Positions 28,372 to 36,491 of a DNA stretch of 64,000 nt are shown here, in pieces (the first letter of the stretch is position 1; the number at the start of each line of letters is the position of its first letter). Source of the stretch: Candidatus Gastranaerophilales bacterium (lineage in GTDB: Bacteria > Cyanobacteriota > Vampirovibrionia > Gastranaerophilales > Gastranaerophilaceae); contig CALVFT010000005.1 of assembly GCA_944326915.1 (NCBI GenBank), positions 58,250-122,249 on the forward strand, given 5' to 3'. The translations under genes and the position numbers were made by a program. A model generated the notes under the pieces. It was given only the letters and a program-made list of their open reading frames with translations, had not been told where the DNA came from and made no database searches.

Positions 28372-29508
28372 ATGTATGAAAATTTTAAAAATATAATAGA
28401 TACACTTAACTCTAACTCTCATTTCAGAACAATAAAAGATTTTGAGAAAAAAGATAAAAAATATATTTATATTGATAGGAAAAAACTATTAAACTTATCA
28501 TCAAATAACTATCTTGGCCTTGCAGACAACCAATCTATAACAAAAAAATTTTTGGATAGCACAAGAGAAACATATAGCTTTGGAAGCGCATCTGCAAGAC
28601 TTCTTACTGGAACTTTACCTGTTTATAAAGAGCTTGAAGAACTAATTTCATATCTATTTAATAAAGAAAAGACATTAATTTTTAATAGCGGATACCACGC
28701 AAATGTAGGAATAAACAGTTCTTTAGCAAGTAAAGGAGATGTAATCTTTTCTGACAAATTAAATCATGCCAGCATCATAGATGGGATGAAACTTTCTCAA
28801 GGCAAATTTTTCAGATATCAGCACAATGATATGGAAAGCTTAGAAAGATTACTTAAAAGAGAAAGAGATAATTTTAAAACTGCTTTTATTGTTTCAGAAA
28901 GTGTATTCAGCATGGATGGAGATATTGCAGACATCGAAAAACTTGTTGAACTTAAAGAGAAATATAACTGTATGCTAATACTTGATGAAGCTCATGCTTT
29001 TGGAGTGTTTGGGGCTAAAGGGCTAGGAGTTTGTGAAAAGTTAAATCTAATGGATAAGGTTGATTTGATAATAGGCACTTTTGGAAAAGCAATAGGCTCT
29101 ATGGGGGCTTTTGCTACAGGAAATAAAATTCTTATTGATTATCTTATTAACAAAGCACGCTCATTTATTTTTTCAACAGCTTTACCTCCAATAAATATAG
29201 CTTTTTCAAAATGGATTATAGAAAATGAACTTCCAAAGACTTATGAAAAACGTCGAAAAATGCTTGAGCTAGGGCAAAAACTTGGAAATCAAAGTCATAT
29301 TATACCTGTCATCATCGGAACTAACAAAGATACTGTAGATTTATGCAATATACTATTTCATAATGGATATTTTACACTTCCTATCAGACCTCCTACCGTT
29401 CCGGAAGGCACATCAAGACTTCGCTTATCTTTGACAACAGAGATAGAATTTGAAGATATCGAAAAACTTGTAGAAATAATTAATCCATACATTAATAAAT
29501 CAAATTAA
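28372..29508 (+). CDS. bioF: 8-amino-7-oxononanoate synthase
   Basis: 378 residues. PLP-dependent condensation of pimeloyl-ACP/CoA with alanine in biotin synthesis. Motifs: NNYLGLA, FGSASARLLTG, the DEAHAFGVFG Asp-His pair, and the PLP Lys239 in GTFGKAIGS; FSTALPP and RLRLSLT follow. No SD before the ATG. First gene of bioF-bioG-bioC. KBL or serine palmitoyltransferase relatives are alternatives, but the bio neighbours settle it. Confidence 0.92.
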   Translation: MYENFKNIIDTLNSNSHFRTIKDFEKKDKKYIYIDRKKLLNLSSNNYLGLADNQSITKKFLDSTRETYSFGSASARLLTGTLPVYKELEELISYLFNKEKTLIFNSGYHANVGINSSLASKGDVIFSDKLNHASIIDGMKLSQGKFFRYQHNDMESLERLLKRERDNFKTAFIVSESVFSMDGDIADIEKLVELKEKYNCMLILDEAHAFGVFGAKGLGVCEKLNLMDKVDLIIGTFGKAIGSMGAFATGNKILIDYLINKARSFIFSTALPPINIAFSKWIIENELPKTYEKRRKMLELGQKLGNQSHIIPVIIGTNKDTVDLCNILFHNGYFTLPIRPPTVPEGTSRLRLSLTTEIEFEDIEKLVEIINPYINKSN

Positions 29509-29534
29509 ACTAGATAATTGGAGAATTCAAAATT

Positions 29535-30188
29535 ATGCAATACAAATGGCTTTGTAAAGAAAATAACAAAAAATTAATTGTATTTTTTGCAGGATGGAGT
29601 TTTGATGCAAAACCTTTTGAATACCTAAAATCAAATGATTGTGATGTATTAATGTTATACGATTACAATAATATAGAGTTACCAATACAAATCCCAAATT
29701 ATCAAGAATCATATCTTCTAGCTTGGTCTATGGGCGTATTTGTTGCATATTTATTAAAAGACAAATTACCCAACTTTAATAAAAAAATTGCAATAAATGG
29801 TACCGTATTACCTGTCAATGATGAATTTGGAATACCTATAAAGCCATTTTTATTAACTCTAAAACACGCTAAAATTGGACTTGAAAAGAAATTTTATGAA
29901 AACATTTTTGAAAAAAGAGAAGAATTTGAACGTTATGAAAAAACTCCTGTAAAAAGAGACATTGATAATAGAGTATCAGAGTTAAATAACTTGTACAAAC
30001 TCATAAAAAGCCAAAATATTCAATACTCACAATACTTTGATAAAGCAATAATTAGCAATAACGACAAAATTATTCCGACAAAAAATCAAATAAACTTTTG
30101 GCAACAAAACACAGAATATAAAATTGTTGAAAGCGGACATTTTCCATACTATAATTTTGAAAACTGGAATGAATTAATATGCTTATAG
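29535..30188 (+). CDS. bioG: Pimeloyl-ACP methyl ester esterase BioG (DUF452)
   Basis: 217 residues, alpha/beta hydrolase. Removes the methyl group from pimeloyl-ACP methyl ester to end chain elongation. FFAGWSFD is the DUF452 start. Nucleophile Ser65 is in AWSMGV, the acid is probably the Asp in ISNNDKIIP, and His202 is in ESGHFPYY. Length is right for BioG rather than BioH. Overlaps bioC by 10 nt. Confidence 0.9.
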   Translation: MQYKWLCKENNKKLIVFFAGWSFDAKPFEYLKSNDCDVLMLYDYNNIELPIQIPNYQESYLLAWSMGVFVAYLLKDKLPNFNKKIAINGTVLPVNDEFGIPIKPFLLTLKHAKIGLEKKFYENIFEKREEFERYEKTPVKRDIDNRVSELNNLYKLIKSQNIQYSQYFDKAIISNNDKIIPTKNQINFWQQNTEYKIVESGHFPYYNFENWNELICL

Positions 30189-30916
30189 ACCCTAAAAAAG
30201 TAAAAAAACAATTTGAAAAAAGTTTTGATAAATACAATTCTAACGCAGTAGTACAAAAAGAATTAGCAGAAAAGCTTGTACTAGAAGTATCAAAAATTGG
30301 CAACGACTATACCAAAATCCTTGAGATAGGAAGCGGAACAGGATTGTTAACAAAAGAAATATCAAAGAACTTTAATTTCAAAGAATATCATGCAAATGAC
30401 CTCATCCCAAAATCAAAGTATTACCTTGATAAGATTTTGGACGAATATACTTTCATACAAGGAGATGCTCAGAAAATTAAATCGAATAAAAAATTCAACT
30501 TAATTATTTCTAATGCAGTATTTCAGTGGTTTAAAGATTTAAAAAAAACAAGCAAAGAATATAATTCATTACTTGAAGAAAATGGTATACTTGCATTCTC
30601 AACATTTACACCAAATAACTTCAAAGAAATTAAAGAACTTACAGGCTTCTCTCTTGAATACAAAAATACAAATGAAATAGTTGAAAACTTGAAAGATAAT
30701 TTCAAAATTCTTCATATTTCAGAGTATGAAAATATCCTAAAATTTTCAAATCCACTAGAACTATTAGCTCACATAAAAAATACCGGAGTTAATGCTCTTT
30801 CAAACAAACCTCTTACATTTAAAGAAGTAAAAGAGTTTTGTGAAAACTATAAAGCTAAATACCCTGAAATTACGCTTACATACAACCCTGCTATTATAGT
30901 TGCCCAAAAGATTTAA
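30179..30916 (+). CDS. bioC: Malonyl-ACP O-methyltransferase BioC
   Basis: 245 residues. SAM-dependent methyltransferase that primes pimelate synthesis by methylating malonyl-ACP. N-terminal KKQFEKSFDKYNSNAVVQ is the BioC start; SAM-binding LEIGSGTGLLT is at about 47-57; NAVFQWF and the LAHIKNTGVNAL block are BioC-specific. Start codon lies inside bioG, giving translational coupling. No bioA, bioB or bioD is in the window. Confidence 0.92.
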   Translation: MLIDPKKVKKQFEKSFDKYNSNAVVQKELAEKLVLEVSKIGNDYTKILEIGSGTGLLTKEISKNFNFKEYHANDLIPKSKYYLDKILDEYTFIQGDAQKIKSNKKFNLIISNAVFQWFKDLKKTSKEYNSLLEENGILAFSTFTPNNFKEIKELTGFSLEYKNTNEIVENLKDNFKILHISEYENILKFSNPLELLAHIKNTGVNALSNKPLTFKEVKEFCENYKAKYPEITLTYNPAIIVAQKI

Positions 30917-31020
30917 ACTAAATACTACCTTTCTAGTATTCCCTTTTGTAAAAAAAAAACATATAATCTTTACATAAAAACATGTTTATTATTTCATGTG
31001 GATATAAAAGGCGGTAAAAA

Positions 31021-31665
31021 TTGTTAAATAATTATGAAAGCTTTGATAATTCTGAAACATCTGCAAGAAAATCTGCACTAATTCAAGAGAGAGTAGGTCT
31101 TGTATCTACCCATATGTATAAACAATTTCTTGACTATCAGCATGCAAATGTAAATACAAATGAAATATTTACAAGAATGATAGACAATTTGCAAGCAGTT
31201 GTAGAAACACTAAAAGAAGCTTTTTCATCAAGAGGTGTTACAACTCAAAATATATATGTTGATACAGACCCTCAAAAATCAGTAGTTATTGTAAATATTC
31301 TTTGGCACAAAATGAGCTTTACTACAAGATGCAATTACCAGCCACAGGCTCTTTATAGAGAAAATGGTCAACATCTTTTTTCTAGCCGTATAATGGCTAT
31401 TAAAGGGAATTATTATGAGCTTATGAAAGGTGTTACAGACCATGATGAAGAAATGGTCAAACTTCTTGATAACGAAGTTGCATCACTATTTATTCCGCCA
31501 GAAACCAGCCAAAATTCAATTATGAAAATAAAACACCTACCAAATAGAGAATTTTATCTAAACCAAGTCGATGCACCTAGAGAATTTGTACTCAAAGTCG
31601 TAGAAACAATCTGCGGTGGCGGCTTCTACCATGAAGAAGGTGCTAGAAAAAGTTTTAATATCTAA
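31021..31665 (+). CDS. Hypothetical protein
   Basis: 214 residues from TTG 31021 with AAGGCGG 5-11 nt upstream. Soluble alpha/beta protein with a helical first third (VSTHMYKQFLDYQHANVN) and strands in VVIVNILWHKMSFTTR. It carries no motif I recognise. Codon use is like its neighbours. It has its own upstream AT-rich promoter region and ends 13 bp from the convergent gene at 31678. Confidence 0.75.
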   Translation: MLNNYESFDNSETSARKSALIQERVGLVSTHMYKQFLDYQHANVNTNEIFTRMIDNLQAVVETLKEAFSSRGVTTQNIYVDTDPQKSVVIVNILWHKMSFTTRCNYQPQALYRENGQHLFSSRIMAIKGNYYELMKGVTDHDEEMVKLLDNEVASLFIPPETSQNSIMKIKHLPNREFYLNQVDAPREFVLKVVETICGGGFYHEEGARKSFNI

Positions 31666-31677
31666 TTAAGACAAAAT

Positions 31678-31929
31678 TTATTCCAAAGGCAACTTTGATG
31701 ATACCTCTGCGATAATCCTTTGCACATCAGGTCCACCAATAGCAACTTCTAAAATTAAAGGACTGTGAATTAGTACTGTCTCAGAATACTCCATAGTATC
31801 TACATCTATGATATTGAATTCAATAAAATCATCTCCAGCATAAATAAGTTTACCGTATTCTCCACCAGTAGCCCATTTTATGAACATGTACTGATTTTCA
31901 TACTCTTTTAATTTTTCCACTAATCTCAT
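31678..31929 (-). CDS. Small hypothetical protein
   Basis: 83 residues, acidic, mostly beta by pattern (KLIYAGDDFIEFNIIDVD, SPLILEVAIGG). Resembles a small SH3-like or Sm-like barrel, though no family is certain. TAGG-type SD upstream. Monocistronic. Confidence 0.65.
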   Translation of the reverse strand: MRLVEKLKEYENQYMFIKWATGGEYGKLIYAGDDFIEFNIIDVDTMEYSETVLIHSPLILEVAIGGPDVQRIIAEVSSKLPLE

Positions 31930-32004
31930 TAATAACCTACAATCCTATCAAAATCAAAAACGTATATTTATACTATATATTTTAGTCATTTTTATAAATA
32001 AGTC

Positions 32005-32113
32005 AAGAAACACAAAAAAAGAAGCTGTACCAACTCGTACAGCTTGAACAATAATCTTGGGAGGAGATTTGGGGATAGTTGTACATGCATGATATGCCAA
32101 GCATGTTTTTTTT
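32005..32113 (+). ncRNA. Possible small RNA or bidirectional terminator pair
   Basis: The unit starts with a perfect 9-bp hairpin AAGCTGTAC / GTACAGCTT (32022-32045). A linker with GGGAGGAG and GGGGAT (32060-32076) follows, then hairpin ACATGC / GCATGT (32083-32106) with an eight-T tail. A TATAAA at 31993-31998 could start it. The first hairpin is followed by T7 on the opposite strand, so a minus-strand RNA with C-rich CTCCTCCC could also end here. No coding frame fits well. Confidence 0.4.
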
Positions 32114-32192
32114 GTTACATGAGAAACCAAAAAATTAATAAAAATTTACAATTACTTGATTTTATAATATAATAGTGATTGGAGACTTGATT

Positions 32193-32645
32193 ATGAAAAT
32201 TTTGATAATTAACGGCGTTAATATGAATATGCTTGGCTTACGGGAACCTGAAAAGTATGGATCCATGACATTACAAGATTTAGAAAAAAGTTTATATGCA
32301 TATTCTTTTGAACTTGGAATAGATATTGAAACTTTTCAAAGCAACTTTGAAGGTGAAATTGTAGAAAAAATCCATAACGCAAAAAACAATTTTGATGGAA
32401 TTATTATAAATGCAGGAGCATACACTCACACAAGCGTAGCAATAAGAGATGCCATTTCTGCGGTAGAAATCCCCACAGTAGAAGTGCATATGACAAATAT
32501 TTATAAAAGAGAAGAATTCCGCCACAAATCATACATTGCAGCAGTATGCATCGGACAAATATCCGGCTTTGGATGCGATAGTTATAAACTTGGGATAAAA
32601 GGACTTGTAGAATATTTAAAGAATCTGCAACCTTCAAAGGAGTAA
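32193..32645 (+). CDS. aroQ: 3-dehydroquinate dehydratase, type II
   Basis: 150 residues from ATG 32193 with GGAG 8 nt upstream. Third step of the shikimate pathway; dodecameric cytosolic enzyme. The family blocks are recognisable with changes: NGVNMNMLGLREPEKYG (usually NGPNLNLLG, with catalytic Tyr), SNFEGEIVEKIH, INAGAYTHTSVAIRDA, and VEVHMTNIYKREEFRHKS with catalytic His. Standing alone, with no other aro gene nearby. Confidence 0.95.
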   Translation: MKILIINGVNMNMLGLREPEKYGSMTLQDLEKSLYAYSFELGIDIETFQSNFEGEIVEKIHNAKNNFDGIIINAGAYTHTSVAIRDAISAVEIPTVEVHMTNIYKREEFRHKSYIAAVCIGQISGFGCDSYKLGIKGLVEYLKNLQPSKE

Positions 32646-32670
32646 ATCTCTCTAAAAGGATTATACTCCT
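32638..32670. terminator. Weak hairpin between convergent genes
   Basis: AGGAGTA / TACTCCT stem, extended by AATC/GATT with one bulge. It overlaps the aroQ stop and has no T run, so termination is uncertain. Confidence 0.35.
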
Positions 32671-32682
32671 AGCAAACAAAAA

Positions 32683-33036
32683 CTACTTTGCAAACTCTTT
32701 AGCACAAGCTCCCATCTGAGAGCAAGATTCTTCATAAGGATTTTCATGACCTGCTTTTTGCAACATAGCATAAGCCTTGTCAAAATAATCTAAAGCAGCG
32801 GCAGCAACTTTTGGGTTTTCTTGGAAAAACTTCAAATCTTGCTCAATGTTGTCAGTAGAAACAAGAGAACGACCTATAGAATCTACACTAGGTAAATCCT
32901 TTGGTGTTACTTGTGGGGTGTTTTCCTGAACAGTTGGGATATTTTCTGACATTGTATCTGCAGCTTTCACCTGTTCAACTTTTGATGATTGTTGTGGTAT
33001 GGAACCGGCTCCATTTTTAGGAATATCGTTCATCAT
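32683..33036 (-). CDS. Small hypothetical protein, disordered N-terminus and helical C-terminus
   Basis: 117 residues from ATG 33036 (AGAGG 8 nt upstream); GTG 33042 is an alternative. Residues 1-55 are rich in Gln, Pro, Ser and Val and probably unstructured. Residues 60-100 are helical (NIEQDLKFFQENPKVAAAALDYFDKAYAML). Two Cys lie near the end (CSQMGAC). No family recognised. The build, a disordered head and compact helical tail, resembles the gene at 50868. Confidence 0.7.
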   Translation of the reverse strand: MMNDIPKNGAGSIPQQSSKVEQVKAADTMSENIPTVQENTPQVTPKDLPSVDSIGRSLVSTDNIEQDLKFFQENPKVAAAALDYFDKAYAMLQKAGHENPYEESCSQMGACAKEFAK

Positions 33037-33223
33037 AGTCACATCCTCTTTTCTTTCTCTCGTTATAGCACCTGCTATAAACCTTACCTTATATTCTCGT
33101 TTACTGCTTTAAAACACAAACAAAAATTTTTTTGCTAGTTTGGTAAAAAAAAATTACAAAATTTAATATATAATTTTTTATTCCAAGCTTTTTATGTTAT
33201 ATTCATAGTGTCAATCTTAATAC

Positions 33224-33260
33224 AATGTATATAACATATTATATACATTATATAACATAA
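33224..33260 (+). promoter_or_regulatory. Dyad and direct repeat upstream of kinase-like gene
   Basis: Inverted repeat AATGTATATAA-N4-TTATATACATT (33224-33249). TATATAACATA occurs twice, within the dyad and again just after it at about 33250-33260. It lies 18-54 nt before the ATG at 33278, a typical operator position. Confidence 0.45.
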
Positions 33261-33277
33261 AAGGAAGTATTGCAATA

Positions 33278-34396
33278 ATGAATTTTGCTAATTTATTCAT
33301 GAATATAAATCCTAAAGAGGTTCTAAACAATCTGCCTGATGCAGTTTTGGTCGTGGAAGAAGATGGGAAAATTTCATGGGTAAATGACAAAGCTGCATTT
33401 ATTTTTGAATTAGACAAAAAAGAGTTGACCAATTACAGTTTTGATAATGTTGTCGTAAATGGAATGTTATCAGCAAGTAAATCATCTGCAAAGAAAAACG
33501 CTATAGTCACCGGAGCTTTCACTGCTGATGGGAGTGAAATATTTGTAGAAATGAATGCTAAAAAATTCGGAGAACAATATTTCATAACCATAAGAGATAT
33601 CACTGCAATGACACATGTACTTGCAGATGCTGAGAAAAGTGGAAAACTTAATAAGAACAAAAATTCAATGTTACTCAAGCTTGCAAATGAGTTCAAATCT
33701 CCCGTTCAATCTATCATAGGATTCTCACAAGCTCTTGTAGATGGACTTGGAGGTGAACTAAACGATAAACAAGATAAGTACGTTAAAATCATTAACAAAA
33801 ATTCTAATGAGCTACTATACTTTTTGGACAAATTTTTTGAGTTTTCTAAAGCAGAATCATCTCTATACAAATACAATTTTCAAACATTTGATATCGTTAA
33901 TACAATACAAAACATTATAAAAAAATGTGAAAAAGTTATTGAAGAAAAAAATCTTGAAGTTAAACTTAATACAGAAAACTTAAACAAAAAAACTATCTGT
34001 AGTGACGAAGATGCTTTAAAAATTGCAATAGAAAATATTATCGATACATCCTTAAAACAAACTGATTCAGGAGCTATCGAAATTACTGTTTCGACAATAA
34101 AACCAAACGAATATAGCAATATAAAAAATTTAAGTATAGATTCTCACATTAAGATATCTATATCAGATACAAGTACAGGCTTTGCAGAATCTGAATTAAA
34201 TGGTTTATTTGAACCATATTCCCAACTAGAAAAAGTTAGCAAAAAAACACTTTGCCGTTCGATTGTACTTGGCACTGCAGAGATAATCATAAAACATCTT
34301 AAAGGTTTATTATGGGTGGAATCACAAGTAATGAAGGGCAATACATTTAATATAATTTTACCTGTAGAAAAGGAAGAAGAGAGTACCAATGAGTAA
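33278..34396 (+). CDS. PAS domain / degenerate histidine-kinase-like protein
   Basis: 372 residues, no membrane segment. PAS domain at about 15-110 (LPDAVLVVEEDGKISWVND). A HisKA-like dimerisation helix at 125-200 aligns without gaps to normal kinases (LKLANEFKSPVQSIIGF, GLGGELNDKQ), but the phospho-acceptor His is Asn137. A HATPase-like domain follows in which the N box is NIIDTS, the G1 box is SDTSTGF and the GTGLGL box is replaced by RSIVLGT. Autophosphorylation is therefore unlikely. It overlaps the ABC ATPase by 8 nt. Probably a sensory pseudokinase; no response regulator is nearby. Confidence 0.85.
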   Translation: MNFANLFMNINPKEVLNNLPDAVLVVEEDGKISWVNDKAAFIFELDKKELTNYSFDNVVVNGMLSASKSSAKKNAIVTGAFTADGSEIFVEMNAKKFGEQYFITIRDITAMTHVLADAEKSGKLNKNKNSMLLKLANEFKSPVQSIIGFSQALVDGLGGELNDKQDKYVKIINKNSNELLYFLDKFFEFSKAESSLYKYNFQTFDIVNTIQNIIKKCEKVIEEKNLEVKLNTENLNKKTICSDEDALKIAIENIIDTSLKQTDSGAIEITVSTIKPNEYSNIKNLSIDSHIKISISDTSTGFAESELNGLFEPYSQLEKVSKKTLCRSIVLGTAEIIIKHLKGLLWVESQVMKGNTFNIILPVEKEEESTNE

Positions 34397-35408
34397 TGTA
34401 ATTCTAAAAAATGTAACTAAAGTATACGAGAACAAAAACAAGGTAATTGATAATATAAGCATAGACATAAAAGACAAAGAATTCATCGTACTTGTAGGAG
34501 CTTCAGGTTGTGGAAAGTCTACATTACTCAGAATGATTGCAGGACTGGAAGATATATCCGATGGAGAAATTTTCATTGGCGATAAAAAAGTTAATGATGT
34601 ACATCCAAAAGATAGAGATATTGCATTTGTATTCCAAAGTTACGCTCTATATCCTCATATGACAGTAAGAGAAAATATTGCTTTTGGTCTAAAGATGAGA
34701 AAAATAGACAAAGCAACAATTGAGAAGAAAGTCCAAGAAGCCGCTGAAATTCTTGACTTAGGACCATATTTAGATAGAAAACCTAAACAACTGTCAGGTG
34801 GCCAAAGACAAAGAGTTGCACTGGGGAGAGCTATTGTTAGGAACCCAAAAGTTTTCTTGATGGATGAACCCCTCTCAAATTTGGATGCAAAACTTCGCGT
34901 GCAAATGCGTTCAGAAATAAAGAAATTACACGAAAAGCTTCAAACTACATTTATATATGTAACTCACGACCAAACCGAAGCCTTAACTATGGGTGATAGA
35001 ATTGTTGTATTGGACAAAGGTATAATTCAGCAAGTAGATACTCCGGAAGAAATATACAACAACCCGGCAAACACTTTCGTTGCGGGCTTTGTAGGATCTC
35101 CACAAATGAACTTCATATCGTGTGAAAACATTCCTTTTGATTGTCCTAATAATTCTATAGTTGGAATAAGACCAGAGAAGATGATTAATTCTGGAGAAAG
35201 TTTATCTGATAATTTAATAAAAATGACAGTCAACGTAGAGATTACTGAGCTATTAGGAAGTGAAAAAATAGCGTACTTCAATATTGGAGATAGCAAATGC
35301 AGTGCAAAACTTCCATCAGAATTTAATCTTGGAAAAACTCTCGAGCTAAGCATTAATCCATCAGATATGTACTTCTTCAACGCTGATACAGGCGAAAGAA
35401 TATATTAA
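34389..35408 (+). CDS. ABC transporter ATP-binding protein (UgpC/MalK type)
   Basis: 339 residues. Walker A GASGCGKST, Q-loop FVFQSYALYPHMTV, signature LSGGQRQRV, Walker B VFLMDEPLSNLD and the switch His in YVTHD are intact. The C-terminal 100 residues form a shortened TOBE/MalK-like regulatory domain (IVGIRPEKM). It could energise the permease at 8636, since such ATPases often serve several sugar importers. Translation is coupled to the pseudokinase by an 8-nt overlap, an unusual pairing. Confidence 0.93.
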   Translation: MSNVILKNVTKVYENKNKVIDNISIDIKDKEFIVLVGASGCGKSTLLRMIAGLEDISDGEIFIGDKKVNDVHPKDRDIAFVFQSYALYPHMTVRENIAFGLKMRKIDKATIEKKVQEAAEILDLGPYLDRKPKQLSGGQRQRVALGRAIVRNPKVFLMDEPLSNLDAKLRVQMRSEIKKLHEKLQTTFIYVTHDQTEALTMGDRIVVLDKGIIQQVDTPEEIYNNPANTFVAGFVGSPQMNFISCENIPFDCPNNSIVGIRPEKMINSGESLSDNLIKMTVNVEITELLGSEKIAYFNIGDSKCSAKLPSEFNLGKTLELSINPSDMYFFNADTGERIY

Positions 35409-35575
35409 TCCTTTTCACAATCTCTGTCTACCCAAATAACTGTAACATTTAGAGGTTGTACATTACCACTTGCAAAAGGGTTAATCATTTTGATTCCTGA
35501 AAATGTATCACGATAGATATCGTCATACAAACAAATCTTTTCTGCTAATTTTTTGGTAAAACTAAATAAATTCAC
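35405..35575 (-). CDS. Small hypothetical protein
   Basis: 56 residues from GTG 35575 with AAAAGGAA 9-16 nt upstream. Begins MNLFSFTKKLAEKICLYDD; the C-terminal half looks like beta strands (VQPLNVTVIWVDRD). Its stop overlaps the end of the convergent ABC ATPase gene by 4 nt, and it fills most of an otherwise empty 333-bp gap. Family not recognised. Confidence 0.6.
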   Translation of the reverse strand: MNLFSFTKKLAEKICLYDDIYRDTFSGIKMINPFASGNVQPLNVTVIWVDRDCEKD

Positions 35576-35741
35576 TATTATAATTCCTTTTCTTTTACAT
35601 TTTTATTATGTGAAAAATTTTAAACCATCTAATCCCCAAAAAGAATTGTTTTTCAAAAATTACGTAACCAATAGGACTAATCTTGTATAACAATTGCAAT
35701 ATTTTTAGCAAAAAATTAAAATCCTCTAAAAAGGAGGTTCT

Positions 35742-36323
35742 ATGTTAGATAAAGAAAAACTAGAAAAGAGTAAAACTCTACAAAACGTAATAAACGCTTT
35801 CGCCGGAGAATCCCAAGCAAGAAATAAATATACAATGTATTCAAAAATAGCCAAAAAAGAAGGGTTTGAACAAATAGCAGCAATTTTTCTAGAAACTGCA
35901 GAAAATGAACGAGAACACGCAAAATTATTCTATGAATACATCCCAAACGGCAAACATCAAGTAGATGCTCTATACCCATTCTTCAAAGGTACAACAGAAG
36001 AAAACCTTGAAAATGCTGCAAATGGAGAACATGAAGAATGGGAAATTCTTTACCTAAACGGTGAAGAAACTGCAAAAAAAGAAGGATTTGAAGAAATTGC
36101 AGATACTTTTCACTACATTAGAACTATTGAAATGCACCATGAAAAAAGATACAAAAAACTATTAGAAGAATTAAAAAATAAAACTTTATTTAATAAAGAT
36201 AAAGAAGTAGAATGGCTATGTCGAAAGTGCGGATTTATCCATAAAAGCAATTCAGCACCTGAAAAATGTCCAAACTGCCACCATCCACAAAGCTACTTCC
36301 AAGTTCTTTGTGAAGAATTCTAA
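35742..36323 (+). CDS. Rubrerythrin
   Basis: 193 residues. Peroxide-scavenging di-iron protein of anaerobes. Ferritin-like four-helix domain (1-150) has the expected ligands in AFAGESQARNKY, ENEREHAKLF, NGEHEEWEILY and EMHHEKRY. The C-terminal rubredoxin domain has CRKCG and CPNCHH. SD AAGGAGG. Monocistronic with terminator. It indicates a strictly or mainly anaerobic lifestyle. Confidence 0.96.
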   Translation: MLDKEKLEKSKTLQNVINAFAGESQARNKYTMYSKIAKKEGFEQIAAIFLETAENEREHAKLFYEYIPNGKHQVDALYPFFKGTTEENLENAANGEHEEWEILYLNGEETAKKEGFEEIADTFHYIRTIEMHHEKRYKKLLEELKNKTLFNKDKEVEWLCRKCGFIHKSNSAPEKCPNCHHPQSYFQVLCEEF

Positions 36324-36336
36324 AATAAAAATCATC

Positions 36337-36368
36337 AAAAAGTCCCATTTATTCAATGGGACTTTTTT
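36337..36368 (+). terminator. Terminator of rubrerythrin gene
   Basis: AAAAAGTCCCATT / AATGGGACTTTTT, 5-nt loop, T6. Confidence 0.9.
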
Positions 36369-36491
36369 GTTAGAATATCAGTAGTTAAGTGCAAAAATTT
36401 ATAAGAAAATTTTGCAAAAAACTACATTAGTAATATAATATTTAAGTATTGTAATGAAAGTAGGCATATTATTCTTGTAGAGGGGAATCCT

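Noticed and set aside
32015..32116. 34-codon Cys-containing frame on the minus strand in the sRNA-like region
   Set aside because: It reads through a perfect terminator hairpin and T run, and has no SD.
36454..36480. Tiny frame from ATG 36454 as start of the AsmA-like protein via frameshift
   Set aside because: It ends after eight codons in a different frame. The SD-ATT arrangement explains the start better.
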